From UBA11606 sp049437325 (GTDB lineage: Bacteria > Actinomycetota > Acidimicrobiia > Acidimicrobiales > Aldehydirespiratoraceae), in assembly GCA_049437325.1 (NCBI GenBank), contig JBMTIM010000037.1, positions 1 to 31,759 of the forward strand: a stretch of DNA of 31,759 nt, written 5' to 3'. The notes under the pieces are model-generated. The model worked only from the letters and a program-made list of their open reading frames with translations. It did no database searches and was not told the DNA's origin. This document shows positions 1 through 8,927 of the stretch, piece by piece. The position numbers and the translations under genes were made by a program. Every line of letters begins with the position of its first letter. Position 1 is the first letter of the stretch.

Positions 1-1525
1 GCGACTGCTCGTTTCCGAGCTCATGGTGCTTGCCGGCGACGTCGTCGGGCAGTTTCGGCTCGTCGTAGTCGGCCAGCAACTGCTGTGCCTTCCTGGTGCC
101 GCGAGCTTCGGCGTCCTCACCTCCAGCCGCAAGCCACTGCTCGTAGCCATCGCTGTCCATCAGTTCCGGCATCGCAAACGCCGATTCAAAATTGGCGAGT
201 GTGTGCGTCGTACCGAGGAAGTGACCTCCCGGCTCGATCTCGTCCAACGCGGCGAGCGCGTCGTCGAGCTCTCCGAAGTTGATCCCCTCGACGAAGCGAC
301 GGAACATCTCGGCCTGTTCGCCGTCGATCGCCGCCTTGGCGTAACTCTGGCACAGCGCCGACTCCATGTAGCCGGTGGTCGACAACACGAAATTGGCGCC
401 GGCGAGGGCGGCACCAAACATGTTGCGCGCCGCCTCGTACCCGGCTTGCGCGTCGAATGCCTTCGAGGCCGTGCACATTCCCGAGCACCGCCACGGAAGC
501 CGGTAGCGACGAGCAAGCTGGCCGACCAGCAGGTTCATGTGGTCGATGTCGGGTGTGCCGGCCATCGGGGCACCCGATTTCATCGAGACGGTGGCGAGCC
601 ACTGGCCGTACACCGCCGGCGAGCCGGGGCGGACGATCTGACTGAACGCCACACCCGCAAGCGCCTCAGCGTTGATCTGCACGACCGAACCGATCGTCGA
701 TGCCGGCGTCGACGCCCCGCCGAGCACGAACGGCGAGAACAGCATCGCCTGGTTTGCTCCGCTGTACACCTTGACCGCGTCGAGCATCGTGGCGTCCCAC
801 ACCAGCGGCGAGTTGCCGTTGGCGAGGCACGTCATGACCGTGTGCTGATCGACGAACTCCTCACCGAACAGCAGTCGCGCCATCTCGAGCGAGTCCTCGG
901 CTCGCTCCCGACTGGTGACCGCACCCATGAAGGGCTTGGTCGAATGCTTCAGCAGCGAGTAGGTCATGTGCAGATGCCGGTGTGGCACGGCGATGTCCAT
1001 CGGCTCGCACAGCACTCCCCCCGACATCTGCATCGCTGGCGTCATCTGGGCGATCTTGGCGAAGTTGTCGAAGTCGTCGAGCGTGGCGTTGCGGCGGGTT
1101 CCGTCGAGATCACGGACGAACGGTGCGCCGTACGCCGGTGTGAAGATGCTCTTGCGGCCGCCCAGGGTCACGGTCCGCTCGGGATCTCGAGCGATCATGG
1201 TGTACTCGGCCGGCGCGGTGGCGATGCATTCCATCAGGAACTCGCGATCGATCCGCAGGCGATGGCCGTCGATCGCCACGCCCCCGCCCGCACCGGCCCG
1301 CCGCCACATCTCGATCGAATCGTCGTCACGAAACTCGATTCCGGTCGTCTCCAGCAGCGTCATCGTGCGGTCGTGCACGATGTCGACTTGTTCGGGCAGG
1401 ATCGCATCGAGATACGGAATGCCTCGCTCCATCTCGGGCAGGAATCGCTGGGTGTACGCCGTTCGTGCGTCACGACGAGCACCGCGCCCTCGACGACTCG
1501 GGCGGGTCGAGGCGGTGTCCGTCAC
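1..1525 (-). CDS. MttB-family (trimethylamine methyltransferase-like) corrinoid methyltransferase, partial at left edge
   Basis: The reading frame is open for 508 codons and runs off the window at base 1. It matches the COG5598/MttB family in length (family about 480-520 residues) and style: a TIM-barrel protein with conserved stretches such as FTPAYGAPFVRDLDG (about 115-130), QMSGGVLCEP and TCLANGNSPLVWD. Characterised members move a methyl group from a quaternary or tertiary amine to a corrinoid protein. True MttB uses pyrrolysine encoded by an in-frame TAG, but no TAG occurs here, so this is a non-pyrrolysine homologue of the type that acts on glycine betaine, carnitine or proline betaine in anaerobes. 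The substrate here is unknown. The GTG start at 1525 is chosen because AGGAG lies 7 bases upstream (1533-1537). Only a few C-terminal residues should be missing. No corrinoid protein gene is visible in the window. Confidence 0.85.
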   Translation of the reverse strand, partial: MTDTASTRPSRRGRGARRDARTAYTQRFLPEMERGIPYLDAILPEQVDIVHDRTMTLLETTGIEFRDDDSIEMWRRAGAGGGVAIDGHRLRIDREFLMECIATAPAEYTMIARDPERTVTLGGRKSIFTPAYGAPFVRDLDGTRRNATLDDFDNFAKIAQMTPAMQMSGGVLCEPMDIAVPHRHLHMTYSLLKHSTKPFMGAVTSRERAEDSLEMARLLFGEEFVDQHTVMTCLANGNSPLVWDATMLDAVKVYSGANQAMLFSPFVLGGASTPASTIGSVVQINAEALAGVAFSQIVRPGSPAVYGQWLATVSMKSGAPMAGTPDIDHMNLLVGQLARRYRLPWRCSGMCTASKAFDAQAGYEAARNMFGAALAGANFVLSTTGYMESALCQSYAKAAIDGEQAEMFRRFVEGINFGELDDALAALDEIEPGGHFLGTTHTLANFESAFAMPELMDSDGYEQWLAAGGEDAEARGTRKAQQLLADYDEPKLPDDVAGKHHELGNEQS

Positions 1526-1532
1526 GATCCCG

Positions 1533-1537
1533 CTCCT
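1533..1537 (-). promoter_or_regulatory. Shine-Dalgarno site of the MttB-like gene
   Basis: AGGAG on the minus strand, 7 bases before the GTG at 1525. It decides the GTG start of the MttB-like gene. The rest of the 183-base gap between this gene and the amidohydrolase upstream (1526-1708) shows no further gene, and I see no confident promoter or terminator in it. Confidence 0.6.
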
Positions 1538-1708
1538 GCGAGCGCGAGATACGAGCGACCGGACTCGGTATCGGGGCACACCGGTGCGTCGTGATGTGTT
1601 CTCGCCACGGCGCAGATCGTGACAGTGCGCCATTTCCGAGGCAAGACCACCCTCGACGCGCGCCGAGTTTGCAGCCCGGTCTGCTGCAACCGCCGTCGGG
1701 TTCGCTCA

Positions 1709-3442
1709 TCAGGGGGCAGGTTGCGCACCCCGGACGAGCCTGCCGTTGAGAACGCCGGTGGGGTCCCCATTGCGAAACGCCACCTCGCCGGCGACGATCG
1801 TGTACTCGTACCCGGAGGCTCGCTGCACGAGGCGACGGCCGCCGGCCGGGAGGTCGTAGGCGACGGTCGGCTCGTGGAGCGTGAGGTTCTCGAAGTCGAT
1901 GATGTTGAGGTCGGCCTTGTATCCCGCTGCGATCACTCCCCGATCATCGAGACCCACCAGACCCGCCGTCTCACTCGTCTGCATCGCCACCAGTCGCTCG
2001 AGCGGAAGCTTCGGCCCCCGGGTGCGATCGCGGCCCCAGTGCTGGATCAGTGTGGTCGGAAAGCTGGCGTCGGAAATCACGCCACAGTGCGCGCCACCGT
2101 CGGACAGTCCGAAGGTCGTGTGCGGATGCTCCAACATCTCCTGCACAAACGACAGATCGCCGGGGAGATAGTTGAACAGCGGGTGGTAGACGAGCGCCCT
2201 GCCGTCCTTTTCGAGCAGCGCGTCGTAGGCGATCTCCTGGGGGGTCGAACCGTTCGCCAACGCCAGCGCTGCGAACGAATCCTCCGGTGCCGGTTCGTAG
2301 TCGGCCGGGTCACCGAGTCGGAACATCTTGTGCCAGCCGCTGATGATCTCTGCAGCAAGCCCCTCGGTGAGCGCAGACTGCTCGGCGAGCAGCGCCTTGC
2401 GAACCTCAGGTTTGCGCATCTCGGCCACGCGTTCTTCGAGCGGCATCGGATGCAGTCGGCGATACGACGGATGGAACGAGAACGGGTTGAGCGTCGCGGT
2501 CAACCCGAGCAGCACACCGGTGGCGCGGGGTGGGACCTGGCCCCGCATCGGCAGACCGTCGTTTTGGGCCTCCGTGACCGCATCGAGGAGTTCCCTCCAC
2601 CAGTCGGGGCGGGCATCCTGTTGCTCGACGGTGATCGATGTCGGGCGCCCCGACGCTTCTGTCATCGCGCGGAACAGCCGAAACTCTGCCGGGAAGTCGT
2701 AGAAGTCGGAGATGCCCTGCAGCACGCCAGCGTCGAGTTCCCCAAGCGCCTCGGCGATGCCGACGAGTTCATCCTCGAAGGCGGTGATCGACGGGGTGAG
2801 CACCCCGGAGGAATCCTTGTGCTTTTCGGTTCGGCTGGTCGTGAACCCCAGCGCACCGGCTTCGATCGCTTCCTTGACCACCCGCTTCATGTCGGCGATC
2901 TCCTCGGGTGTCGCAACGTCATGGTTCGCACCCCGGCGACCCATGACGAAGGTGCGCACAGCCCCATGCGGGATCTGGGTGCCGACGTCGATGGCGAGGC
3001 TGCGTCGCTCGATGGCATCGAGGTATTCGGGGAAGGTCTCCCAGTCCCACTGGATCCCCTCGTGCAGCGCAGTTCCCGGGATGTCTTCAACCCCTTCCAT
3101 CAGACCGATCAGCCAGTCCCGCTCTTCGGGCTGGCACGGGGCGAACCCGACGCCGCAGTTGCCGGTGACGATCGTGGTGACACCATGGAACGACGACGGC
3201 TGGACGTACGGATCCCAGGTGATCTGCCCGTCGTAGTGTGTGTGCGCATCGACGAACCCGGGGGTGACGATGCGGTCGGTTGCATCGATGATCTCGGTGC
3301 TGGCGCCGATGAGAGATTCGTCGATCGAACCGACTGCCACGATGGTTGCACCGGTGAGTGCGACGTCGCCGTCGACGGGCGGCGCGCCGGTTCCGTCGTA
3401 GATCGTGCCGTTGCGGATCACCATGCTGTACACGGCGCTCAT
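1709..3442 (-). CDS. Amidohydrolase of the N-acyl-D-amino-acid deacylase (D-aminoacylase) family
   Basis: A complete 577-residue zinc hydrolase of the amidohydrolase superfamily (Amidohydro_3). The N-terminal beta sandwich begins VIRNGTIYDGTG. The first metal motif is HTH at residues 67-69 (DAHTHYDGQ), followed by GNCGVGF with Cys96, the cysteine zinc ligand typical of D-aminoacylases. Near the C-terminus LSDGGAHCG carries the expected catalytic Asp. Such enzymes remove acyl groups from N-acyl-D-amino acids or cleave related cyclic amides in the cytoplasm; the natural substrate cannot be read from sequence. The start at 3442 gives a short MSAVYS leader. ATG 3424 (MVIRNG) is an alternative, because a TAGCAT box lies across 3440-3445 and would place transcription start downstream of the first ATG. 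It is divergent from the S9 peptidase gene, a plausible partner in peptide or amide scavenging. Confidence 0.85.
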   Translation of the reverse strand: MSAVYSMVIRNGTIYDGTGAPPVDGDVALTGATIVAVGSIDESLIGASTEIIDATDRIVTPGFVDAHTHYDGQITWDPYVQPSSFHGVTTIVTGNCGVGFAPCQPEERDWLIGLMEGVEDIPGTALHEGIQWDWETFPEYLDAIERRSLAIDVGTQIPHGAVRTFVMGRRGANHDVATPEEIADMKRVVKEAIEAGALGFTTSRTEKHKDSSGVLTPSITAFEDELVGIAEALGELDAGVLQGISDFYDFPAEFRLFRAMTEASGRPTSITVEQQDARPDWWRELLDAVTEAQNDGLPMRGQVPPRATGVLLGLTATLNPFSFHPSYRRLHPMPLEERVAEMRKPEVRKALLAEQSALTEGLAAEIISGWHKMFRLGDPADYEPAPEDSFAALALANGSTPQEIAYDALLEKDGRALVYHPLFNYLPGDLSFVQEMLEHPHTTFGLSDGGAHCGVISDASFPTTLIQHWGRDRTRGPKLPLERLVAMQTSETAGLVGLDDRGVIAAGYKADLNIIDFENLTLHEPTVAYDLPAGGRRLVQRASGYEYTIVAGEVAFRNGDPTGVLNGRLVRGAQPAP

Positions 3443-3501
3443 GCTACGACACCGGCCGGCGCCAACCCAGATCCGAGCGACCTCTGACCCGCACCCACGG
3501 C

Positions 3502-3507
3502 TAGGGT
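3502..3507 (+). promoter_or_regulatory. -10 box TAGGGT, probable leaderless promoter of the S9 peptidase
   Basis: TAGGGT ends 6 bases before the ATG at 3514 (spacer ccggcc). Transcription from it would begin at or next to the start codon, and no Shine-Dalgarno sequence is present. The same arrangement recurs before several other genes in this window. Confidence 0.5.
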
Positions 3508-3513
3508 CCGGCC

Positions 3514-5475
3514 ATGCTTCCAGAGGACATCAAACGACTCGTCTGGGCCTCCGATCCGCAACTGTCGCCCGACGGCTCGCAGATCGCCTACGTCGTCACC
3601 CGCGTCGACGACGAACGAAACCGATATCGGAGTCGGGTGTGGCTCGTGCCATCCGACAGCTCTGCGCCACCGCGGCCGATCAGCGCCGGTGAGGAGAACG
3701 ACGCCTCACCTCGGTGGTCTCCGGACGGCCGTCTCCTCCTCTTCACCTCGACGCGACGCACCGACCAGGCGGGCAAGACCACCTCTGCGCTCTATGCCAT
3801 GGTCACCGACGGTCCCGGGGAAGCGTCGCTGCTCGTCGAGCACGACGAGGTCATCTCCGGGGTCGCCGTCTCACCCGACTCACGCAAGGTCGCCTACGCC
3901 TGTCGAGTACGAGGTGAGCACTATGCGAGCGACGACATCGATCGCCGCCCGCCTCGCCGAATCGATCGACGCATGCACCGACTGAACGGCGTCGGGTTCA
4001 CCCTCGACCGACCAACCCACGTGCACGTGATGTCGCTCGACGGTGACGGTGAACCACTCGATGTCTCTCCCGGCGATGCAGAGTTCGAATCACCGTCATG
4101 GTTCCCCGACGGCCGGCAACTCGCAGCGGCGCGAACCAACACCGCCGAGCGGATGCTCGCCGGAGACATTGCGGTCATCGACCTCGACACCGGGTCCGTC
4201 GAGATCGTCACCGACGGGACCGGTGTCTACCGATCACCGGCGGTCGGCCCCGACGGCACCGTGGCACTGGTTGGTCATGACAACGCCATGCTCTTCCCGC
4301 ACAACAGCAAGCTCGGTGTTCTGGAGGACGATGGCTCGGTGCGATGGCTGACCGAACGTCTCGATCGCGACTGGAACACCTTCCCGGTGAGCACGGCCGC
4401 GACCTGGAACGCCAACGGCAGTGGGTTGGTCGGCATCGTCGCAGATCGGGGTGCCGTACACCTTCGCCAGGTCGACCTCGACGGCACGATCACACCTCTC
4501 GTCACCGGTGCCCGCTGGGTGACGGGCTGGTCTGCCGTGAACGGGGTGATCGCCTTCGTCGCCGAGGACTCTGAACGACCTGGAGAGCTCCATGTCCTTC
4601 GCGACGGCCACGAAACCCGGCTCACCAACGTGACGGACTCCTTCGTGCGCATCGCCGAGCCAGCGCCGGCGACACGGTTCACGGCCCCCGCCCCTGGGAT
4701 CGATGACGAGGTCGACGCGTGGATCGTCACCCCGCGCGACCTCGATCCCGACCTCACCTATCCGATGCTCCTGTCGATCCATGGCGGCCCGTTCACGCAG
4801 TACGGCGACTACTTCCTCGACGAGGCACAGCTGTATGCCCGAGCCGGGTTCGTGGTCGTCTACGCCAACCCTCGGGGTGGTTCGGGCCGTGACAACGACT
4901 GGGGCCGCTGCATCAGGGGCAAGACGCTCGGTGGCCCGGGATGGGGATCGGTCGACTTCGACGACTTGATGTCGGTCACCGACACCGCCCTCGAACGGTT
5001 CCCGTTCATCGACGAGCGCCGGGTCGGCGTGATCGGCGGCAGCTACGGCGGCTACATGACGAGTTGGATCATCGGGCACACCGATCGCTTCGCAGCCGCC
5101 TGCTCGGAACGAGCGGTCAACAACGTGTCGACGCTCGACATCGGTTCCGACATCGCCGGTGTCGCCAAGTTCTGGTTCGGCATCGACGCACTCGACGATG
5201 ACGGACTCGACGAACTCATGCGCCTCTCCCCCATCAGCTATGTCGACAAGATGACCACCCCCCTGCTGATCATCCACTCCGACGACGATCTGCGTTGCCC
5301 GTTCGATCAAGCCGATCAGCTCTACTACGCACTGCGCGACCGCGATCACGACGTCGAGTACTACCGATTCCCTGGTGAAACCCACGAGCTCAGTCGCTCC
5401 GGTTCCCCGGTCCATCGGATGCAACGAGCCGAACTCGTCATCGACTTCTTCACGGACCGCCTCGGCGCCGTCTAG
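3514..5475 (+). CDS. S9 family serine peptidase (prolyl oligopeptidase/acylaminoacyl-peptidase type)
   Basis: A 653-residue peptidase with an N-terminal beta-propeller (about 1-390), where repeated motifs such as LSPDGSQIAYV, PRWSPDGRLLLF and VSPDSRKVAY are the WD40-like/TolB-type blades, followed by a C-terminal alpha/beta hydrolase (about 400-650). The nucleophile is Ser510 in GGSYGGY, the acid is Asp592 in HSDDDLRCP and the base is His624 in GETHEL, a complete triad in the usual order. Members cleave short peptides or remove N-acylated residues, with the propeller restricting access to small substrates. No signal peptide is seen, so it is probably cytoplasmic. Its stop codon overlaps the stop of the convergent gene that ends at 5472: both stops read from a shared CTAG at 5472-5475. 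Confidence 0.92.
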   Translation: MLPEDIKRLVWASDPQLSPDGSQIAYVVTRVDDERNRYRSRVWLVPSDSSAPPRPISAGEENDASPRWSPDGRLLLFTSTRRTDQAGKTTSALYAMVTDGPGEASLLVEHDEVISGVAVSPDSRKVAYACRVRGEHYASDDIDRRPPRRIDRRMHRLNGVGFTLDRPTHVHVMSLDGDGEPLDVSPGDAEFESPSWFPDGRQLAAARTNTAERMLAGDIAVIDLDTGSVEIVTDGTGVYRSPAVGPDGTVALVGHDNAMLFPHNSKLGVLEDDGSVRWLTERLDRDWNTFPVSTAATWNANGSGLVGIVADRGAVHLRQVDLDGTITPLVTGARWVTGWSAVNGVIAFVAEDSERPGELHVLRDGHETRLTNVTDSFVRIAEPAPATRFTAPAPGIDDEVDAWIVTPRDLDPDLTYPMLLSIHGGPFTQYGDYFLDEAQLYARAGFVVVYANPRGGSGRDNDWGRCIRGKTLGGPGWGSVDFDDLMSVTDTALERFPFIDERRVGVIGGSYGGYMTSWIIGHTDRFAAACSERAVNNVSTLDIGSDIAGVAKFWFGIDALDDDGLDELMRLSPISYVDKMTTPLLIIHSDDDLRCPFDQADQLYYALRDRDHDVEYYRFPGETHELSRSGSPVHRMQRAELVIDFFTDRLGAV

Positions 5476-6215
5476 GGATCCACCACCTCGGCATTCCAGG
5501 TCGTGACCGCGCCAACACTCCCCGGGCGCGGGGTCATCAGCTCGGTGTGACCGCCGACCACATACCCGTTCTCGATCGCCGCCCAGGTAAGCAGGTCGGG
5601 GTCGGCAGTCCCCGAGTCGTCGAGGCCGCGGCTTGTGTCGAAGTCCTTGCGCAGTCCGATCCAGTTCTCGAGGTGGGTTGCCCAGACCACGATGACCTCG
5701 CGGTTGTTGTTGATCACCTCGAGGAGGTTGGTGAGGTGGATCCCCCGAGCCTCGAGTTGCGGCACCCGCTCCTCGGCGACCTCGGCGAGGTAGTCGATCT
5801 GACTTCCGGGTCGGACCTCGAGGAGTTGATGGACGAAAACCGTGCATCGAAGATTGCGGGCGTCCAACTCCTCACGCGTCGGACAGCCCGGCACGGAACC
5901 CCCGATGCGATCGACTCCACCGGTACGGAACTGTGAGGCATCGTCCCACCAGTCGCCGTAGAACGTCGCCCGACGCTTGAGATTGAGCCGGTCGAGGTTC
6001 CGGGTCCAGGCGTCCCAGCCGTCGGGTCCACCGTCGTGGATGTTGACGACTCTGGGCCAGCGACCACCCGATGCCCCGATCACGAAAAAGGTGCCCTGAA
6101 GCCTGAAGAGGCCGGGCATGGCGTGGACCGGTTCCGCTGCGGCGGCGTCCATGTAGTCGTACTGGCCCTGCCCGACGATGTCGATGCTTTCATGGAGGTA
6201 GAAGCGTCTCGGCAT
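5472..6215 (-). CDS. Unknown protein with two alpha/beta-barrel-like repeats (NIPSNAP/EthD-like style)
   Basis: A 247-residue soluble protein that I do not recognise as a named family. It appears to have two halves, about 1-100 and 120-230, each with a beta-strand/long-helix pattern typical of dimeric alpha/beta (ferredoxin-like) barrels. The second half (FVHQLLEVRPGS, then an E/L/R-rich helix and EVIVVWAT) resembles NIPSNAP or EthD proteins. There is no signal peptide or membrane segment. ATG 6215 is chosen over the upstream open frame because GAGGGG (6223-6228) lies 7 bases before it and overlaps the stop codon of the EamA gene, so translation is probably coupled. It is the last gene of the SET-EamA-unknown operon. 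Similar proteins often act on or sense small molecules, but no function is assigned. Confidence 0.7.
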   Translation of the reverse strand: MPRRFYLHESIDIVGQGQYDYMDAAAAEPVHAMPGLFRLQGTFFVIGASGGRWPRVVNIHDGGPDGWDAWTRNLDRLNLKRRATFYGDWWDDASQFRTGGVDRIGGSVPGCPTREELDARNLRCTVFVHQLLEVRPGSQIDYLAEVAEERVPQLEARGIHLTNLLEVINNNREVIVVWATHLENWIGLRKDFDTSRGLDDSGTADPDLLTWAAIENGYVVGGHTELMTPRPGSVGAVTTWNAEVVDP

Positions 6216-6226
6216 CGCTTGGCCCC

Positions 6227-7102
6227 TCAGGTTGCCTGCATCTCGGCTTCGCGACGAACGACGAGCGACAGCGCAGCCAGGGTCACAACCATGCCCGAAA
6301 TCTGGAGCAGGTTCACGGTCTGGTCCAGCACCACGACGGCCCCAAGGGTCGACATCACCGGAATGGCGAGCGTCAACATGGCGGTGATCACAAGACGAAC
6401 CTGGTTGTGCGACCAGTTGACGAGAAGATGACCGGTCCCGGGTACAGCGAGGAGCGCACAAAGCCAGATCCACTGTGTGCGCGACGGCCAGTCGATCCCG
6501 CCAGCGTCGATGACGGAGATGGGAAACAGGGTGATCGCACCAGTGATCCACAGACAGGCCTGAAACTCGATGATCGCAACCGTCTGGCGACCTCGCTTTG
6601 CCAGTGCGAAGTACGCAGCGAAGAAGAGCATCGCAACAAACGACAGCACGTCGCCGAGGGGCGACCAGGTCGAGTGCTGGGTCGACCCGAACACCACCAG
6701 CACCACGCCGACCATCGACACCACCGTTACCCCGATCAGCAAGCCTGTCACCTTTTCGCGGAACGCCCGGGCTGCAACGGCAAGCAGCACAATGGGTGTC
6801 AGATTCGAGATCACCGTCGCATTCGCGACCTCGGTCTCACGAATGGCGACGAAAAAGATGGCGATCTCGATGGCGATGACGATGCCGGCGGGTGCGACCG
6901 CCTTCACCATTGCGGCGGTGATCCGTCGACCCGAGACGTAGACCGCCCCGGCGTAGACGACGGCGCCGAGGAGGATGCGCCAGAACGCGATCTGCAGCCC
7001 ATCCATCGGTGCCTTCACCACCATCACGTTCCCGGCCGCCCAGCACGTCACGCCGAGCACCGCCCCGGCGAGGCCCGCTGGGGTCGAGCGTTCGACGCTC
7101 AC
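6227..7102 (-). CDS. EamA/DMT-superfamily transporter
   Basis: A 291-residue integral membrane protein with about ten hydrophobic helices in two EamA-type halves (for example AGLAGAVLGVTCWAAGNVMVV at the start and LALSLVV near the end). It is a drug/metabolite transporter superfamily member, usually an exporter or importer of small metabolites; the substrate is unknown. The GTG at 7102 is chosen because it overlaps the SET gene stop codon as GTGA (7099-7102) and places the first transmembrane helix about 10 residues from the N-terminus. The longer upstream frame is arginine-rich and antisense-like. It is the middle gene of a three-gene minus-strand operon, with 11 bases to the next gene. Confidence 0.85.
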   Translation of the reverse strand: MSVERSTPAGLAGAVLGVTCWAAGNVMVVKAPMDGLQIAFWRILLGAVVYAGAVYVSGRRITAAMVKAVAPAGIVIAIEIAIFFVAIRETEVANATVISNLTPIVLLAVAARAFREKVTGLLIGVTVVSMVGVVLVVFGSTQHSTWSPLGDVLSFVAMLFFAAYFALAKRGRQTVAIIEFQACLWITGAITLFPISVIDAGGIDWPSRTQWIWLCALLAVPGTGHLLVNWSHNQVRLVITAMLTLAIPVMSTLGAVVVLDQTVNLLQISGMVVTLAALSLVVRREAEMQAT

Positions 7103-7605
7103 GCGCCGTCGATGCGTTTCTGCACATGGGGCATGAAGTACCCCGCGTACCGTTCTTGCACGTCGGCGCGTTGCCAATCGGTCTCGCGGACCGTTCCTCG
7201 GCACACGTCGGTGCCGCACAGGCACGCCAGTGCGTACGGCTCGACTCGAGCCATTGCATAGTCGTGGCAGAGCTCTTCACCCGCCTCGATGTCGCGGATC
7301 GCCACATAGGTGACGTTTCCCTCGAACCCGACGTTGGCATCGCAACTGTGATTGATGTGCACGACCATCGCCTCGTACTCGTCGGGTGAGCGAGGCGAAA
7401 GAAAGAGCCCCTCCGCGATCTGCAGGCTGAAGTCGCCGATCTCCTCGGTGAGGCGCTGGGCCTCGCCGAAACCGACAACATGGCCGACCTTGACCGCAAC
7501 CGGTTCGTCCTTGGCGATCGAGTCGTTGGCGAAGACAGCGAGCCCACCGAGATGGCTCGCACGAACATCGACCTTTGGCGATCGCCAGACGGATACCGGC
7601 TCCAT
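7099..7605 (-). CDS. SET-domain protein (putative lysine methyltransferase)
   Basis: A compact 168-residue SET protein. The family signature NHSC is at residues 85-88 (HINHSCDANV), GEELCHDY at 109-116 supplies the C-terminal SET tyrosine, and a post-SET cysteine cluster (Cys128, Cys130, Cys135) can complete a zinc site. SET enzymes use S-adenosylmethionine to methylate protein lysines, and most bacterial members have unknown targets. The ATG at 7605 is preceded by CATACT ending 6 bases upstream, suggesting a leaderless message. The gene overlaps the next one by 4 bases, so it is first in the SET-EamA-unknown operon. It is divergent from the MFS gene with only 27 bases between the starts. Confidence 0.85.
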   Translation of the reverse strand: MEPVSVWRSPKVDVRASHLGGLAVFANDSIAKDEPVAVKVGHVVGFGEAQRLTEEIGDFSLQIAEGLFLSPRSPDEYEAMVVHINHSCDANVGFEGNVTYVAIRDIEAGEELCHDYAMARVEPYALACLCGTDVCRGTVRETDWQRADVQERYAGYFMPHVQKRIDGA

Positions 7606-7611
7606 TTGCGG

Positions 7612-7617
7612 AGTATG
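7612..7617 (-). promoter_or_regulatory. -10-like box CATACT of the SET-EamA-unknown operon
   Basis: CATACT on the minus strand ends 6 bases before the ATG at 7605. It keeps the conserved A at position 2 and T at position 6 of a -10 element. There is no Shine-Dalgarno site. The weak TATGGC at 7614-7619 on the plus strand overlaps it and could serve the MFS gene. Confidence 0.35.
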
Positions 7618-7632
7618 GCAGGCTGAGCCGCG

Positions 7633-8925
7633 ATGACCGATGTTGGCTCTGACGCCGTTTCCGAATTCGACCTGCCCGCCGTTCGCAAACGAACCCGATT
7701 GGCCCTGATCGGGTCGGTCTTCCCGGCTGGCATGGGCATGACGGCCACGTTCGCTGCGACGAGCCTCGCTGCGAAGGAGATCACCGCCAACGACGGACTT
7801 GCGACACTCGCCGCCACCATGACGGCAATCGGTGGCGCGATCGCTGCGGTGCCCCTCGGCCGTTACATGAACGAGCATGGGCGCCGCGCCGGACTGATGC
7901 GGGCGTGGCTGATCGGTGCTGCCGGCGCCGCCCTTGCCTTCGTCGGTGTGATCGCCGAGCTCTACAGCCTGTTGGTGATCGGCGGCATCGGAGTCGGCAT
8001 GGGTCAGGCGGCGAGCCTCGCCGCCAGATATTCGGCTGCCGATCTGGCCCCAGAGGATCGCAAGGCGAGCGAGATCGGAATCGTGATGTGGGCTGGGTCG
8101 ATCGGGTCGGTGCTCGGTCCGACGGTTGCGCTCGGCGGTACAGGATGGGTTGCTGCCAACCTTCTCGGACTCGACGAACTCGCCGGTCCATACCTCATGG
8201 GCACGCTCGTCTTCGTCGCCGCTGCTCTGATCGTCACCACCTTCCTTCGCCCCGATCCGCTGCACGTTGCGAAACAACTCGGGAACGCAACAGAAACGAA
8301 GCGGCCCACCCTGGCGGAGTCGTTCAAGAAGTTGTTCACCAACCGTCTCGCCACGATCGCGGTGTTTGCAACCGCCGTCGGTCAGGGGGTGATGGTGTCG
8401 GTCATGACCGTCACGCCACTTCACATGGACGATGGCGCCCACGAAAAGACTGTCATCGGCCTCGTCATCTCGCTGCACGTCGTCGGCATGTATTTCTTCG
8501 CCCCGGTGGTCGGCTGGCTGGTCGATCGCGTCCGCACTGAGCTCATGGTCGCAGCGGCGGGCCTGATTCTGTTCACCGGAGCCGAGATTGCGTCACACAC
8601 CGACCCCGAGGACAGTCTCGGCGTGTTCGTCGGGCTGTTCCTCGTCGGACTCGGCTGGTCGTTCAGCATGATCGCCGGCAGCGCCCTGCTGTCGTCGGTC
8701 TTCCCAGTCGAGGAGCGGGCATCGGTGCAAGGTGCTGCCGATTTCACGATGATCACGTTCGGTGCCACCGGCGGCATCCTTGGCGGCATCGTCGTCGAGG
8801 CGACCGGGTACCACACGCTCTCGCACTACGCCGCCGTCCTCGCCCTTTCCCTGATTGCTGCCGCGCTCTACCCGATCGTCACGAACGTGAAGGGGCCGAG
8901 GGAGCCTGAACCCGTTCCCAGCTGA
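7633..8925 (+). CDS. MFS transporter
   Basis: A 430-residue major facilitator superfamily protein with about twelve hydrophobic segments. The loop between helices 2 and 3 carries a motif-A-like GRYMNEHGRRAGL, and the central cytoplasmic loop (about residues 208-240, KQLGNATETKRPTLAESFKK) is hydrophilic and basic, as expected between two six-helix bundles. It should be a proton-coupled importer or exporter, but the substrate cannot be inferred. The start at 7633 has no clear Shine-Dalgarno site. It is divergent from the SET operon and convergent with the M24 gene, 57 bases away. Confidence 0.88.
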   Translation: MTDVGSDAVSEFDLPAVRKRTRLALIGSVFPAGMGMTATFAATSLAAKEITANDGLATLAATMTAIGGAIAAVPLGRYMNEHGRRAGLMRAWLIGAAGAALAFVGVIAELYSLLVIGGIGVGMGQAASLAARYSAADLAPEDRKASEIGIVMWAGSIGSVLGPTVALGGTGWVAANLLGLDELAGPYLMGTLVFVAAALIVTTFLRPDPLHVAKQLGNATETKRPTLAESFKKLFTNRLATIAVFATAVGQGVMVSVMTVTPLHMDDGAHEKTVIGLVISLHVVGMYFFAPVVGWLVDRVRTELMVAAAGLILFTGAEIASHTDPEDSLGVFVGLFLVGLGWSFSMIAGSALLSSVFPVEERASVQGAADFTMITFGATGGILGGIVVEATGYHTLSHYAAVLALSLIAAALYPIVTNVKGPREPEPVPS

Positions 8926-8927
8926 CA

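Noticed and set aside
23..1594. Long plus-strand open frame of 523 codons opposite the MttB-like gene
   Set aside because: Arg/His-rich composition without any family motif; it is the antisense shadow of a clear MttB-family frame with its own Shine-Dalgarno site.
1619..3487. Plus-strand frame of 622 codons opposite the amidohydrolase
   Set aside because: No domain motifs and Arg-rich; the minus-strand D-aminoacylase has HTH, Cys and Asp metal motifs in order.
5470..5478. CTAG shared by two convergent stop codons as a special element
   Set aside because: The overlap is real but can be explained by gene compaction; nothing else marks it as functional.
4234..5847. Minus-strand frame of 537 codons opposite the S9 peptidase
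   Set aside because: Shadow of the peptidase; it would also overlap the alpha/beta-barrel-like gene in another frame.
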